Origin: Bursaphelenchus xylophilus
Taxonomy: Eukaryota; Nematoda; Chromadorea; Rhabditida; Aphelenchoididae
Length of the DNA: 64,000 bases
Assembly: GCA_904066235.2 (NCBI GenBank)
Contig: CAJFCV020000002.1
Coordinates: forward strand, 2,294,001 to 2,358,000
Direction of reading: 5' to 3'
Of the stretch, positions 18,693-30,419 are shown piece after piece; position 1 is the first letter of the stretch; each line of letters opens with the position of its first letter. The notes below the pieces were generated by a model. That model had not been told where the DNA came from. It saw nothing but the letters and a program-made list of their open reading frames with translations, and searched no databases. Position numbers and translations under genes: made by a program.

Positions 18693-18781
18693 GATGCTGA
18701 TTTTTGGGGATTTTTTCTTCTTTAATAGAATAGCCTACCCTTAACATTTTTTTTGTCATAATATAAGCTCCTCCTACCATT

Positions 18782-18789
18782 TTTTATAT
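18782..18789 (-). promoter_or_regulatory. TATA-like box (TATAAAAA) for the right-end OB-fold gene
   Basis: It lies on the minus strand about 97 bp before the ATG at 18692. Spacing is less convincing than for the capsid genes. Confidence 0.35.
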
Positions 18790-18893
18790 CTTTATATTAG
18801 CATTATGTAGATAAGAAATGTTCACTTTTTTTCTGAGGGGGTGTTTTTTTACAAATGCTTTTTTTTATGCTAATTATGGGGTTGAATTCGGAA

Positions 18894-19575
18894 TTTTTTC
18901 GCGCTCTGTTTTTTTACCTTTTTTCATGTCGATTTTGGGGGATTTTTACTGTTTTTGTTTTTGTGCGGTTTTCTCCGTCCCCCTTTTTAAAAATTTTCTG
19001 TATAATATTTTTTATGACCATATATGCCTATAAAAGCTCTGGCCCTCATTTTTGAGGCCCTAAGCTCCGCCCTCTGATAACATATCTGCAGAATTTGTGG
19101 GATTTTTACCTATAAAAGGTCTGGCCCTCATTTATGAGGCCCTAAGCTCCGCCCCTCTCATATCTGCAGAATTTGTGGGATTTTTACCCAATTCTCGAGG
19201 GGGGCACTAGCTTCTTTAAGACATACCGCCAAAATACTACAGTAATCCTACGGAGTCATTTAAAAAACACATTAAAGTTGTAACATATCTGCAGATTTTG
19301 TGGGATTTTTACCCAATTCTCAGATCTTCTTTAAGACATACCGCCCAGAAAAAAAATACAGTAATCCATCGGAATAATTAAAAAAGCACATTAAAAATCC
19401 ACATACAAAAAAACATACACCCTCCAAAAAAAAAGTTATAAATATGATAATCACGCACCGCCCCCCTCCCCCCTCAAAAAAAAGTCCTACAGTATCCCTC
19501 CGATCATTTTTTTTCATAACACCACAAAATCGGCAAAAAAAAAAAAGTTGCCGATTTTGTGGTTACATTACTACT
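18894..19575. repeat. Right terminal inverted repeat of the Polinton (682 bp)
   Basis: Reverse complement of 1753-2434, with the same internal repeats and subterminal hairpin (19521-19563). It ends in CT followed by the CATATG target duplication. Confidence 0.95.
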
Positions 19576-19581
19576 CATATG
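19576..19581. repeat. Target-site duplication, right copy (CATATG)
   Basis: Identical to 1747-1752. Removing the element plus one copy leaves exon 2 of receptor gene L at 84 nt, exactly the length of exon 2 in its paralogue. Confidence 0.95.
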
Positions 19582-19692
19582 GCTGTTCTTGGAGGATGAT
19601 CACAGGCTCGATTTCCAAGCCAATCCTGCGTGCAATCATTCCAAGGATCTGAAAAAGAACTTACATAGTTGTGAAATGCGTCCTTCTGCTTT

Positions 19693-19830
19693 CATTATCA
19701 GTCTGTCGGGAAAATAATGTGGATTCGTCTCGTCACAGGCCTGCCCCAATCAGCCGCGGCAAGCTGTCACAATACGATGATGGGCGATTTCAAGGCTCGG
19801 CCACATTATTTTCCCGACAGACTGATATTT
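19693..19830. repeat. MITE, TCAGTCTGTCGGG family, in receptor L intron 1
   Basis: Both termini are clean (TCAGTCTGTCGGGAAAATAA and its complement), flanked by TA, suggesting a TA target duplication as in Tc1/mariner-mobilised MITEs. Confidence 0.8.
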
Positions 19831-20379
19831 CACCTCAGTGTGAAGTCCAGGGAACAGGCAGGACGTTCGAGGAACGAGAACGGGATATCCAATACAATTC
19901 CTGTTCATCGCAGGCATTCCGCTCGTAAAGATAACTCTGAGCTTGGTGATATTAGTTGAAACATCCATTCCAAACAATACTCTCGAAATCAATGAATAAT
20001 AAAGTGAGGGAGGCATGCGGGGTTCACGAAATAGGATACCGCTTTTCTGCCGAGAAAAGGTATTAATTTTAAAACGTTTAAATTGTGCCACCGATTCTTT
20101 CCACTTGCACGACAACCAGTGTTGCCGCAGAGCCAAAAAAACGGGCAGTGTTGGCTTTGTAGCGGAAGAAGGCTTCCAGGTTTTTTATACCTTGTAGTCT
20201 GAGACCTGGCGGAAACTGTTTTTCTTTTTTCCTGCCGTTTTCTCTCTTTTCCGCCCTATGGTCAGATTGGTCTCACCACGAAATTGCCTGAATCAGGATG
20301 CGCCTTTTTCGGGGATAAAAAGAAAGGAAAAATCCAGTCGTTGGATGGAACGATGTGATGGCTGATGGTATTACGGAAC

Positions 20380-20640
20380 TTACTACATATTAGCATTTTC
20401 ACAACGTGCTGCGGCGTGCACTATGCACAAAACTCCCAATTTTTCGCACCGTGCATTGACCTCTTCTTGATTTTGCGCTGTGAACTTGCTGCGACGTAAG
20501 CTTTTCTCAATTGCGCCGCCGCGTCGTTGCTGACGAGTTTTCACAATGCAAACGATTTTCTTGAGGTTTCCACGGTGCGCAAAGGTGCAAAAGTTCAAGA
20601 TGCACTGCGCGACAGCAAGAAAATGTCCAGACGCTTTGCG
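20380..20640. repeat. GCACNGTGC-bearing foldback repeat
   Basis: It contains several half-conserved GTGCACTATGCAC and GCACCGTGCA motifs and is related to 62085-62350, which shares the CTTTTCTCAATTGCGCCGCCGCG stretch in part. No coding frame. Confidence 0.55.
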
Positions 20641-21037
20641 AAATTGCTAATATTTATTAATTTTCCTATTGCTAAATTTTTTATTGCTAGACTATCAAAC
20701 TGGTAAGTATTGTCTGAGTTTCCGAGTGCCTTTTCAGAGACCTATCTGCAACTTCTCACTTGAGAGGCCTAGTTATTTCAGGGTGAAGAAAAGCATCTAT
20801 GGCAGAGTGGCACATACGTACATGAACGCGGCCTATACTACGGTCATGAATGTTAATACTATGATAGTTTTCTTTGTGTCCTTACATAATGGAAGCCATA
20901 AATTAATCAGCTAGTTCAAGGGAATTTAGCTCAATGAATCACTTGTCACCAAAACGACATTCAACTTTTATCCAGACTGATCATACAAAAGGTAATAATA
21001 AAATAAATGCTAAGGACTTTCCAATTCAATTCGCATG

Positions 21038-24000
21038 CTATCTTCTGTTGCGTCTCTTCAACTGAGCGATGATCACTTCTCCAAAAAACAAGGCGATTGC
21101 GATTAGCTCCACCACGAACAATGTAATCGCTGTCCCTATATAGGGGTACTTCGCTGAAGAAGTATTTTTCAAACTTCTGTTACTCACCTCCAATCACTTG
21201 AACATCAGATGGAATACAGCCCACTTGGCTTCGATAGATCCGCAGATACTTATTCCACAGCTTGTCTATCTTGTAACGCTCCCGTTCCAACAGCTGATTG
21301 ATTTGGTCCATGAATGGAAAGCCTTTCTTGAAGACGAAATATCCCCAAGCTGGGGGGAGTAGCATGTCTGTCATGTAGATGTTGCATTTTTTGTAGGCTT
21401 CAAATGAGAGATGTTCGTCTTCCTAAAGAATTTCAGAACTTTTCGCGTAATTTACATGACGTAGTTGTATTATTTGTATCAAAATCCAACCTACATATCT
21501 CAATAGGACCGCGCCCGGCTCATCGAGCAATTGTAGGACGTGCTTTATCGACGTTCCCAATCTCAGCGGATTCCCACTGAACGCATGTCTCATCCGAGTA
21601 AAGTCGGATGCGTTCGACTTCATTACAGTGTCATAAAAGATGCTGGCTTTGGTCAACTCCACCAGATGTAATGTCCGATCCGCCATCATGGCGGTGAATT
21701 GAGAGAATGTCTTAAAAGGCAGTGGAGGCTTGGGTCGGACAAGGTTGGAGTAGATGTAGGAGCTGAGCACACCCATCACAACTGTGCATTGCACTAGGGA
21801 GAAGACAACAACCGAGAATTTTCCTGCAAAAGGAAGTTATTTTTAACGGCTGAAAAGGTGTCTTAAAAATTTGCGCATGATCTCCAGATTCTACATAGTA
21901 TGGTAATTTTCATATTACAGAAAGATTTTACGGCAGAAAAGTATGACATTAATGATGTATATTATCAGTCTGTCGGGAAAACAATGTGGATTTTTATCGC
22001 GCCTTGAAATCGCTCATCATCTTTTTACGACGGCTCGCCGCAGCAGAGGACAATGTTACGCGACTTCTGCGGTGAGAGACATTTCGCTGCGACAAAGCCA
22101 CATTATTTTCCCGACAGGTTGATACTGGGTGGGCCTAAAAACTTCTCCTTGTTAATACGGTGCGCTAACTCGCATAAAGCTTGTGATACGACGATGAAAA
22201 AAATCCACGATGCATGCCGACCACGCGCAGTGCAAAATTTTTGGTCTGGTCTATCGGGAAAATAATGTGGACCTTCTTGTGAAGTCTGTCAGGAAAATAA
22301 TGTGGATTCGTCGCAGAAAAAAATTTTTGCGCCTCGTCGTGGACGCACGTCAAATCTCCAGCCGCGGCTTCCCGTCGCAAAGCGATGATTGGCGCTTTCA
22401 AGGCGTCACAAATCCACATTATTTTCCCGACACACTGTTAGAAAACTTTGGTCGTTAAATATTTTTTGAGCGCCCGCATTCCCACCTGCCATAGAGCTGT
22501 ATTGCAAGGTCTCGGATTGCAGTAATTGAAGTCGCAACATTTGCCAGACCACCTCAATGAACCTTTTCTTTGTGTTCCTCTGCAAACAATGAAATCGGAA
22601 ATACCATGCGGCTAAAAACCAACCATCTGGATTTGGGCTTCGATTCGGTTGACGAAAATGCATAGAATGCACTGCAAAAGCAGTGCAACTCCAATCCCAA
22701 TCCAGGAGGTGTACTGATAGCTTTGGAAGAAGGCAAAGAACTTGTTCCACGTGTTCTCCGGGACATTGAGAAAGGCCTTGCCGACGGACTGAAAAAGTTG
22801 CCATAATTACCAACGGTTTGTCGGGAAAATAATGAGCACAATGTCGCACTGAAAATCGCATCGCTGCCGAGGAAATGAATTGTGTCGCGGCAAAATCAAA
22901 TTGCTTTCCACTTCATTGACGTTTTGAAGTGGAACGGTATTGTGCTCATTACTTTCCGGACAGACTAATAGGCAAGCCAGAAAGTCTCAACACGCTTGCA
23001 GGCTGCACTTCAGGCCGCACGGCAACCCAGGGAGTCTCCCGCCTCGTCTCGGCACTTCGCCCACCTAGTATCGGTTGAATTCAAACGAAATGTCAAAAGT
23101 GAATTTTTCGTGTGGTTTTCCGACCGAAAAACAATTTTTCTCGGAATTATTTTATTTCTTTTGCCAATTTTGACACTTCGTTTGGACGAAACTCAAAAGT
23201 GGGCGGGAGACATTTTTGTTCTATTTTGGGTTGCCGTGGGCCGGGTCAACTGTTGCCCTTGACTGATTCTGCAAAACATCAGCTCCTTCCAGAATTCGAA
23301 ATTCGACAGTTTCTTAAAAATCAACTCACAAAGTAAACAGCATTGGTAAAGTCAAAGTATTTCCGTCGTTCATCGCTTTGCCCAACGCAAAGCGCGATCG
23401 TATCGACCGTGTCGTTATGAACGTACCCTAGTAGACCAGTTACAGTGTCGTTCTCCTGAAAGGCAACGTATTGGGAGGCATCTTCATGGTATGTCTCGGT
23501 TTGTCGGGATAATAATTTGGATTTGTCGCAGCAAAAGTCTTGTGCCAGTCGCACACCAAATCTCCAGCCGAAGCTAGCCGTCGCAAAGTGGTGATTCGAA
23601 GGCACGACGAACCCACATTATTTTCCCGACAGACTGATAGAATAATATCATATTATGATTTGCGTATCTTAATGCACGCCTATTCCGTTATACATAAAAA
23701 ATCATTCTGTGAGGTTACGTATTTTACGCTTCCACCGGCTTACCACATCCCCTATAAATGGTTGCTCCGAATGGATGAATAGCGGCTCCACAGTCAAGCC
23801 CAGTCTGTCGGCAAAGAGCTTCATAATCTGAAAAGCGGTGTTGACGACAAACTTTCTCTTTACAAGGAAATTTTCGAAGTTCGATGTTCAGTTTTTCTTT
23901 GTATGTTGGGTGAATCTTGGGCTGTGTTCGTATATGAATCCCTTGAAAGTTTAGCTCGCACCTTGCCGGCATGACCGAGGGGGAATTCAACGAATCTCTG

Positions 24001-24579
24001 TTGCCGGGAGTGCTTGGAGACAGTAAGAGGTTTGCGCCATCTCTTACAATTAGCCAATTTTTCGCAGTTGAAACTTTTTTAAAAATACCCCCTTCTCCGG
24101 TAGAAACAAGGCTGAAATACATATTTTTGTACATAAACTCCCAAAAAGGTATCCAATTTTGACAAATTTTAGGAGTAAAAATTTCGGGGTTTTCGCACGA
24201 AACTAATAGCAAAGAAACAGCCGAAAAGTTTTCTCTTGCCGCTCTCCCCTGTTGCGTATTCTGTCGGCCGCAAAGATCGTCACATATCAAGGCTGCGCCT
24301 GCAAATTGCGAGCTAAAATTTTTAAGGAATGATACGTGGCCCGTGCCCAAAATGTGCGCCAAATTTAAAGAAAATTTGAGTGTCGCACTTGTTACACTTC
24401 CCCTTTCAGCTCTACCCTTTAATAGGGTAGAGCTTTGTGCTTACCTCCGTATGAAGTCCGGGAAACATGCAAGTCTTCTTCGGATTCTGCACCGGATATC
24501 CTATGCATTTCGTGTTCACAGCCGGCAATCCACCCGTATACAGTACTCGCAATTTAGTGATATTAGTAGTGTTACTCAT
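21038..24579 (-). CDS. Ionotropic glutamate receptor-like protein 'R' (intact paralogue)
   Basis: Eight exons: 24445-24579, 23744-23827, 23330-23455, 22624-22788, 22486-22579, 21495-21823, 21188-21422 and 21038-21153; phases agree, giving 427 aa. The N-terminus (NITKLRVLYTGG, CIGYPVQNP) starts a ligand-binding lobe. IMKLFADRLGLTVEPLFI and YFDFTNAVYF follow the Lig_chan-Glu_bd pattern. Membrane segments are WIGIGVALLLQCILCIFVN, a QCTVVMGVLSSYIY stretch, and a last one (ITLFVVELIAIALFFGEVII) before a basic tail. A large extracellular amino-terminal domain is absent, so it resembles short iGluR/IR-type chemoreceptors. Ligand and expression unknown. Introns 2, 3 and 5 carry MITEs of the TCAGTCTGTCGGGAAAATAATG family. 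Confidence 0.82.
21964..22440. repeat. Cluster of TCAGTCTGTCGGG-family MITEs in receptor R intron 5
   Basis: A full copy lies at 21964-22127, an isolated terminus at 22240-22265 and another copy at 22276-22440. Termini read GTCGGGAAAACAATGTGG and CCACATTATTTTCCCGACA. Confidence 0.8.
22812..22975. repeat. MITE (GAGCAC subtype) in receptor R intron 3
   Basis: Bounded by TTTGTCGGGAAAATAATGAG and CTCATTACTTTCCGGACAGA. The internal sequence, with GAAATGAATTGTGTCGC, is shared with copies at 350-489 and 61314-61466. Confidence 0.75.
23493..23640. repeat. MITE, TCAGTCTGTCGGG family, in receptor R intron 2
   Basis: Bounded by TCGGTTTGTCGGGATAATAA and CACATTATTTTCCCGACAGA, in the same intron of R that holds a MITE in L (1543-1688). 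Confidence 0.75.
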
Positions 24580-25062
24580 TCTCGAAAACAATATGAATCG
24601 CCATTAAAAAGAAGGAATATATTGCGTTTACCCGACGAAATTGAATCTTCTCCATAAATGTCAACAAAATGGCAGTGCTTTTTCCTGTGTACATGTAATA
24701 GCTCTGCTTATATGTGAGGAAACCGAGCACAAGATGCGGGTGGCATTACGGATCCGTGGGCGTTGTGTTGACAAGGCAAGTCTTTGACGTGCAGGGAAAA
24801 GAATATAAGCACTAGGCGGGAAAACAGAATTGACGCGCCGCGCAAACACCTTGTCGCACGAAAAAATTCGTGGTGCTCTGCGACCCCGCACAGTGCGAAA
24901 CGACCGTACCTTTGCCAGGTTCGTATGAAAAAAAGATGATTTTTTTGAGGAAACGTTGCTTCTACGGTAGAAATAAGCTTTGACGCCAAAATTCGGAAAA
25001 AAGTCACATTTTTTGCCAAGTTTTGTATATTTCTACGAAAAAATGTTTCTAAATTACTTGAG

Positions 25063-25208
25063 TGTCGGGAAAATAATGAGCACAATGCCACGGCGCCGAG
25101 ACAAATTGGTGCTGAAGGGAAAAGCAATTTCATTTTGCCGCGACACAAGTCATTTTCTCGGCGACGATTATACGACATTTTTCTCATTATTTTCCCGACA
25201 GACTGATA
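25063..25208. repeat. MITE (GAGCAC subtype)
   Basis: Left end GTGTCGGGAAAATAATGAGC, right end CTCATTATTTTCCCGACAGA. It lies in the intergenic region right of receptor R. Confidence 0.75.
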
Positions 25209-26649
25209 TTATATCAGTCAAAGAACAATGTGCAACCTCTTTGTTATCTCTCTTGTTTGCGTGACATTTGCTACGCACTACGTGCATTTCTGTATTTTAT
25301 CGACGTCTCTTTCCTTGTTTTATTGTCTTCTACTGTGTTTATGCTCTCAATGAGTCCGAAGGGGACACCCAATGCGTCTCAAAGCCAATCACGAGACATC
25401 GTAGTGCGAGAAAAAGTGGGGAAATGTTGATATTACACCAAAATTGGGCTTTGCTTCTCCGAAAAATGATTACTGTCTGAAATTCTGCTCTATTCTGCAA
25501 AAGCAACGACTTTGATGACTTTGCAATTTTTTGGGGGTATCACCTTATGTGGAGGACTTTGATATACGTAGTTTAATAACATGTAATTAATGTGTTTTTG
25601 GCGTGCTTCAAAGTTCAGGTCAAATTTTGATAAAGCTGTAAAGTAAAGAACATACAGGTGTGATTGTGCTGAAGTATGGCACATGACAGAGCTAAAAACG
25701 AAGTGTTGAAAGTGCTTAGATTTGCTTTAAATTTTGGACACAAGTTGGGCATAGGCCGTATATTAATTTTTGAAAGTATCGGCTCGAGCTTTGCAGTCGC
25801 AGCCGAGATATTCAACGATCTTTGCGGATAAGAGAGTACGCGAACTGTAAGGTTGACTAAAATTAGAAGACGCAGTCATACTCGTAAATTTCTTTAGGTC
25901 TCCGCCGAGCTCTCGCCAAGGGTTTGCCAAGCATCCTACGGCTTTGCCAGTCTTTGTAGACATCTCTAACGACCCTCTCTGGATCTCCGCTGTGCGCGAT
26001 CGATGTTTCGACCCGAACTGTCGTCAACCCCAACGGCTGTTTCAATTCCAACAACAACGGCTGACTTCATGTTTCACCATCGAATCCTCTTCCTTCTGTT
26101 GTTTTATGAACCCAAAATATTCCGAATGAAAACTTCCAAAACCGAAACTCGTTCGACGCGCTCCGATAACGACCCCAAAAGTTCTCATAAACAGTGCGTA
26201 CGGTAGGATGCACCCGAAATCACGCGACGAAATCGTTTCTCTCGTTTCGTTGAAAGGCTCTTCCGCCCAATTCTTAGTCGAGTTGTGACTTTACAAGCGC
26301 CCTCGACTTGTGCCCACGTGGGTTCAAAGTCTGCAGACAGGGAACGGAACGACCTTAATGTTGTGACAATGTGATTGTAAGGTTGTTTAAGGGATCAATG
26401 AGAAAGCGAGGAGGGTTTAGCGATTGAACTTATAAATCGGAATTAGTCATTGCGAGTAACAGGAAATGATATTGAATGGGAACAAAGTTTCGTTTTGTGT
26501 TTTATTAATACTAAGTCATATGTTTGCTTATGACGAACGATTTATCTTGCCCCTAGTTTATTAGTAAACATTTTCACTATGTTTACTACTGTGCACTAGT
26601 ATTTTTATAAAGTGCGTAGACCTTCCGTCACTTCACAAAAAATCCAATT

Positions 26650-26950
26650 TTGCACAGTGCATTACACTTTTTTACAATTTTTCGCACCGTGCATTTCAGC
26701 TGTGTCGTGTGCGTACCAGTTTTTCCAGAAAGTCCGTAGACTTTTTTGTCGCACCATGCAGCCTTTTTGCGGTGTGCGTTTGACCTTCCGCACTGTGCAA
26801 GTGCAATATCAAAATTTGTCGCCAACGCACCGTGCATTTTGCCGTTTTCGCACAATGCCATAAAGAAGAAATTTGCACCGTGCAAATGCTTTGGCAATCC
26901 CGAAGTTGTAAAAATCTTGTGTCGCAGCGATATTACAATTGCACAGTGCG
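26650..26950. repeat. Cluster of GCACNGTGC palindromes
   Basis: Repeated GCACAGTGC, GCACCGTGC and GCACTGTGC cores are spaced by T-rich spacers of about 20-30 bp. The same motif recurs at 43310-44350 and 53140-53735. Confidence 0.7.
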
Positions 26951-27316
26951 AGCTTCACTAAAAATTATTTTTCCGTTTACGATTTTGATCGAATCACGGC
27001 AAAAAAGTTTTATTACAGTACTCTATTTACACTGTTGACCTCTCATCGTCGTTACCAATACAAATCAGCCAAAAAATTTTAAAACTCGCGGAATTCCCCG
27101 CTGTAATATCGAATCGGGGATAGACCTGAGAGATGATGCAAGAAACTACGCCAGTGCTTTCAACGACATCCACTTGTATTCGATGTTCTTTTGTTGGAAA
27201 TGCTTGATCAAAAATCATCGCAAGGTTTTGGAAATTCAAAGAAAACAACTTAAAGATAAATATTATGTTTGCTTGTTTACTGCAATCGTTAATGTCGTCG
27301 ACTTGCAAGGTGAATA

Positions 27317-27472
27317 TCAGTCAGTCGGAAAAATAATGAGGGCAAATTCGCTGAGCCACTCGCTTCGCTGAACTGAAAAGCAATTTGATTTTGCCGCGGG
27401 GCAATTCGTTTTCTCGGCGGCGTTGCGATTTTCGATGCGACAGAGCGCTCATTGTTTCCCGACAAATTGATA
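27317..27472. repeat. MITE, TCAGTCTGTCGGG family (GAGC subtype)
   Basis: Left end TATCAGTCAGTCGGAAAAAT, right end TCATTGTTTCCCGACAAATT followed by GATA. More diverged than the copies in the receptor introns. Confidence 0.7.
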
Positions 27473-30419
27473 GCTTTACTGAATGCAATGAATAGTGAAC
27501 GACATTTCAATTTGGGCCGAACGTGGTGAACATATCACGGGGAGCTTTCGCTGGTGTCCACCGAAAGCATAGTTTACGGTACAGTCGATATTTTTATGTC
27601 GGTAGGAGACCAAAGGGCGCTACGACTTTTCGGGTCAGCGACAGTCGTAATATGCATGTGAGAGGCTAGGAGAAGACTTAGTTATATAGTAGAAATAACA
27701 AGATTGATCGGGTCCTAGGATAGTTTATCTCTATTTTGAGGAATTTTACATGTGCTCACATCAATTACATCTACACAAAGGTTAGGGATGTTGGTTTTTT
27801 AAACCAGGGTTTTTTAGAACCTTCGGTCTGAAAATTTCAGTATTCATCCAAAAATAATGCATGAAAATATATACAGATATATATTAATCTCCATGAAATT
27901 TTTGTGTGTCTAACTCTCCTCATTTTTCATGCTCTCTCGGAAAACGAAGATCGTTGAAGATCTCGGCTGTAAATGTTGGGCCGGATTCAAAATTTTTTGA
28001 TTTTGTTGTGTAGTCCATGTGGAGTATATATGCAAAATTTCAAGACAATCTAAGCCTTAATTCGCGGGGAAAGATACTTTGAATTTGGTCGATTTTTTCA
28101 TTTTTTATTTTTAACTTTTTACTATTTTCAAGTAAAGAAATTACCAAAAAAAATCCTTTTACCATCTTCCTTGCTTCTACGACCAGACTCAGCACCCATT
28201 GAGCACAGTCGTAATACGAATCGATTAGCCGACAGCGCTCTTTTCGTGTGGCCGCGTTCTTTGGACACAACTGCATAAACAGGATAAAAAGAAACGGGGA
28301 GAGAAAGCTGGTCGTCTCATAAAAACCTTCAAGAGCAAACGTTTTATTATCGATTCCGAAGCCGTTGTACTTTTTTCTTTACTTTTGGAAACACAAAAAT
28401 TGCAGGGAGTCCCCGATGGATCGGACGATATCGGAGATGATTAGGGTTTGAAAAAATTGCGTCATTGCTATGGAACTTTATCAGAGAAGAGAGACAATTT
28501 GGTCTTAGTAGCAACCAGGTTGAATTTCGAAAAATTAAGGGCGGTTTTATCGTCAAATCAACTGAAATTATCGATATTTGCCTAGTATAATATAAATTTT
28601 GACGTCATATACAATATTTTGCTGTAAAAATGGTTTACAATATATTTAAATTATACAAAAACGCTTTAGCCAACATCTCCATCCCATTTTCAAACAAATA
28701 TCACCATTTTTTAAAATCAGTTTGAATTCCCAGCAATTTTGGTAACATTTGGCATTCTGTTTCAAGCAAAATTTTTTCGGCGTTTCCGAAAATTTCGGCC
28801 ACATTTTCTTCGAAAGTCAGCTGATGAGCCAGTTTTTAGCCGTAGTTCCGCGTTTTCTTCATTGAATTTCGTGAAAGCAGCTTCTTTATATTATGTTAGA
28901 CCATCTGGCTTAATTTTTTCTAATTTTTTTTTTGCATTCGAGCTGTCACGAAAGGGAAATTGGCCTTTTTTGGGTGGGAGACTAATATTGAGTGCGTTTG
29001 AGGGCGTGTGACCCGCCTTATGGAGCGTTTTTTAGCCGAGGAAGAGGCCTGAAACTATTGCTTATGAGGCTTTTGAGGATTCAGTTATCTGTCGTGGATT
29101 TTGAAGGTTTTTAGGTCTAAAATAAGGTAAAACACCTTGGTTCAGCTTCGTTCCTGTCAAAACGTGAGGTTGCTACAATTTTAGAAGCATTTTCTAGAGA
29201 TGAAATCGATTTTTTGGAAAATCATTTTGATTGCTGCCAAGGAGAATATTTTTTGGTTCCTCTTCCCCACATGATTGCTCGTGGCGTCTATTTTCTTCCT
29301 TGTTTATCTCAAAACTTGCTACTTTTTGTTTATCTCCCTACATTTTGCCGAGTTCCTTCGGGAATTTCGAGAAAAGTCAGGTTTCTTCAACATCAGTCTA
29401 TGATAAGATGTGTAGTATTGAAATCGCTGCAAAACAAGCTTGTTGAGGTGAACAAACCCTTGATTATGTTGTTTTCCGCTCCGTAGTGGTGTATTCTTGT
29501 CGAAAATTGGTAAATCTCTTTTGTTTTTGCAGGAAACCCATAGCAATCTTATTTTTCCCAAAATTCGTCGCGATTTGATGTTCGACTTGGTTTTTCTGCT
29601 AAAAATAGCTGATAAAGTGGTTCGTATCACCGACTGATACTTCTTCCAGTCGGTTTTGACGACTTTTAAAGACCACAACAGTCAATTGGCGTCCATCCGA
29701 AAAATCGAGACCGAATTTGTGCGGACTTTGACCCCGGCTGTTTGTCGCAGCTGATACGGCGTTTCCATTGGTTTGGGGTTGTCTTTTGTCTGGGTCTGAG
29801 CTTGTCTGGAGTCTCGGCGGAGCCTGTGATGTCTTCGTTTCGGGGATGTTGTTAAGATTTTTTGGGAAAGGCGAGGGTGGGGGGATTTCCCCGACCTAAT
29901 TTTAGCTCGGATTGAGTTGCTCTGCGTGGTGTTTCTGGATTTCTGGTGGTGTAAAACAGGAGAATAATCATTTCTCTCGGCATTTTCAGTAAAAATACAG
30001 TATTTACCGACATTACATCAACAAAAGATCGAGTTTTTACTGAAAACAATACAATTGAGAACAAGTTTCCCGTTGTAAAAGTTGATGCAACAGTTTTCTT
30101 TAGACTTCCAATAACGCGAAATCAATTTTATTACAAAAACTAACCAGCTTTCATTTCCAATGACACAAAGCACAAAAAGTGAAGGATCAATCGACGTTCT
30201 GTTCTTTCAAATGGTATTCTGCTATACTTTTTGAGTAATTTTTAAAAAGCTACTACATAATTAGTCAAATAAAACCGCAGACTATTATAAACAGCACAAG
30301 TGTAAGGAAATATTTATTGTTTTTCGGTGCCATGTTTTTGCATCAGTTCAAATGTCTTATGATCTAATTTATGAACGCTCGCTTTCGTAATGGAGAAGAT
30401 CTCGGCTCAGTGCAAGATT

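Larger units (their letters stand above)
1753..19575. mobile_element. Complete Polinton/Maverick virus-like transposon, 17,823 bp
   Basis: The element is bounded by 682-bp terminal inverted repeats starting 5'-AGTAGTAATG and ending CATTACTACT-3', flanked by perfect CATATG duplications. It encodes the Polinton hallmark set: protein-primed DNA polymerase B, retroviral-type integrase, FtsK/HerA packaging ATPase, adenain-like protease, major capsid protein and a candidate minor capsid protein. Extra cargo is a TATA-binding protein, a PAZ-like protein, two OB-fold proteins and two related membrane proteins. Left-hand plus-strand genes occupy 2549-5991, a minus-strand block 6077-8965, one plus gene 9031-9333, the minus-strand polymerase 9668-15715, plus-strand capsid/integrase genes 15756-17693 and a final minus-strand gene 17966-18692. 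Every gene is open after small introns are removed. Intact genes, near-identical repeats and a perfect target duplication point to a recent insertion. Confidence 0.97.
1..19968 (-). pseudogene. Ionotropic glutamate receptor-like gene 'L', broken by Polinton insertion (3' end outside window)
   Basis: Minus-strand receptor gene with seven visible exons: 19834-19968 (ATG), exon 2 (19582-19648, then the 17.8-kb element, then 1736-1746 plus one CATATG copy), 1384-1509, 1028-1192, 900-993, 504-832 and 1-120, which continues off the window. All phases agree. Encoded features are the start of a ligand-binding domain (NITKLRVIF), a DFT-type motif (FFDFTKPLYF) before the first membrane segment (WIGIVTALLVQCALCIFVN), and a second hydrophobic stretch near IFSLIQCTVVMGVLSSYIF. 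The family is the nematode group with Lig_chan-Glu_bd/Lig_chan domains; ligand unknown. The paralogue at 21038-24579 has exons 1-6 of identical length (135, 84, 126, 165, 94, 329 nt). The transposon interrupts exon 2 after about codon 67, so this allele should make no normal receptor. Apart from the insertion I see no frameshift or stop, which suggests a recent break. Confidence 0.82.
24580..30419. other. Gene-poor region right of receptor R
   Basis: I see no supported gene. Contents are a partial copy of the AAGTGCGACGCTCAG repeat near 24333-24410 (reaching into intron 1 of receptor R), MITEs at 25063-25208 and 27317-27472, and a cluster of GCACNGTGC palindromes at 26650-26950. The rest is AT-rich with short chance frames. 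One exon-like stretch (28164-28262, minus strand, flanked by TTTATGCAG and GTAAAA) could not be connected to anything. Confidence 0.5.

Noticed and set aside
28040..28276. Exon-like stretch with C-x-W residues on the minus strand
   Set aside because: It has a plausible acceptor and donor, but no neighbouring exon in a compatible phase and no known domain.
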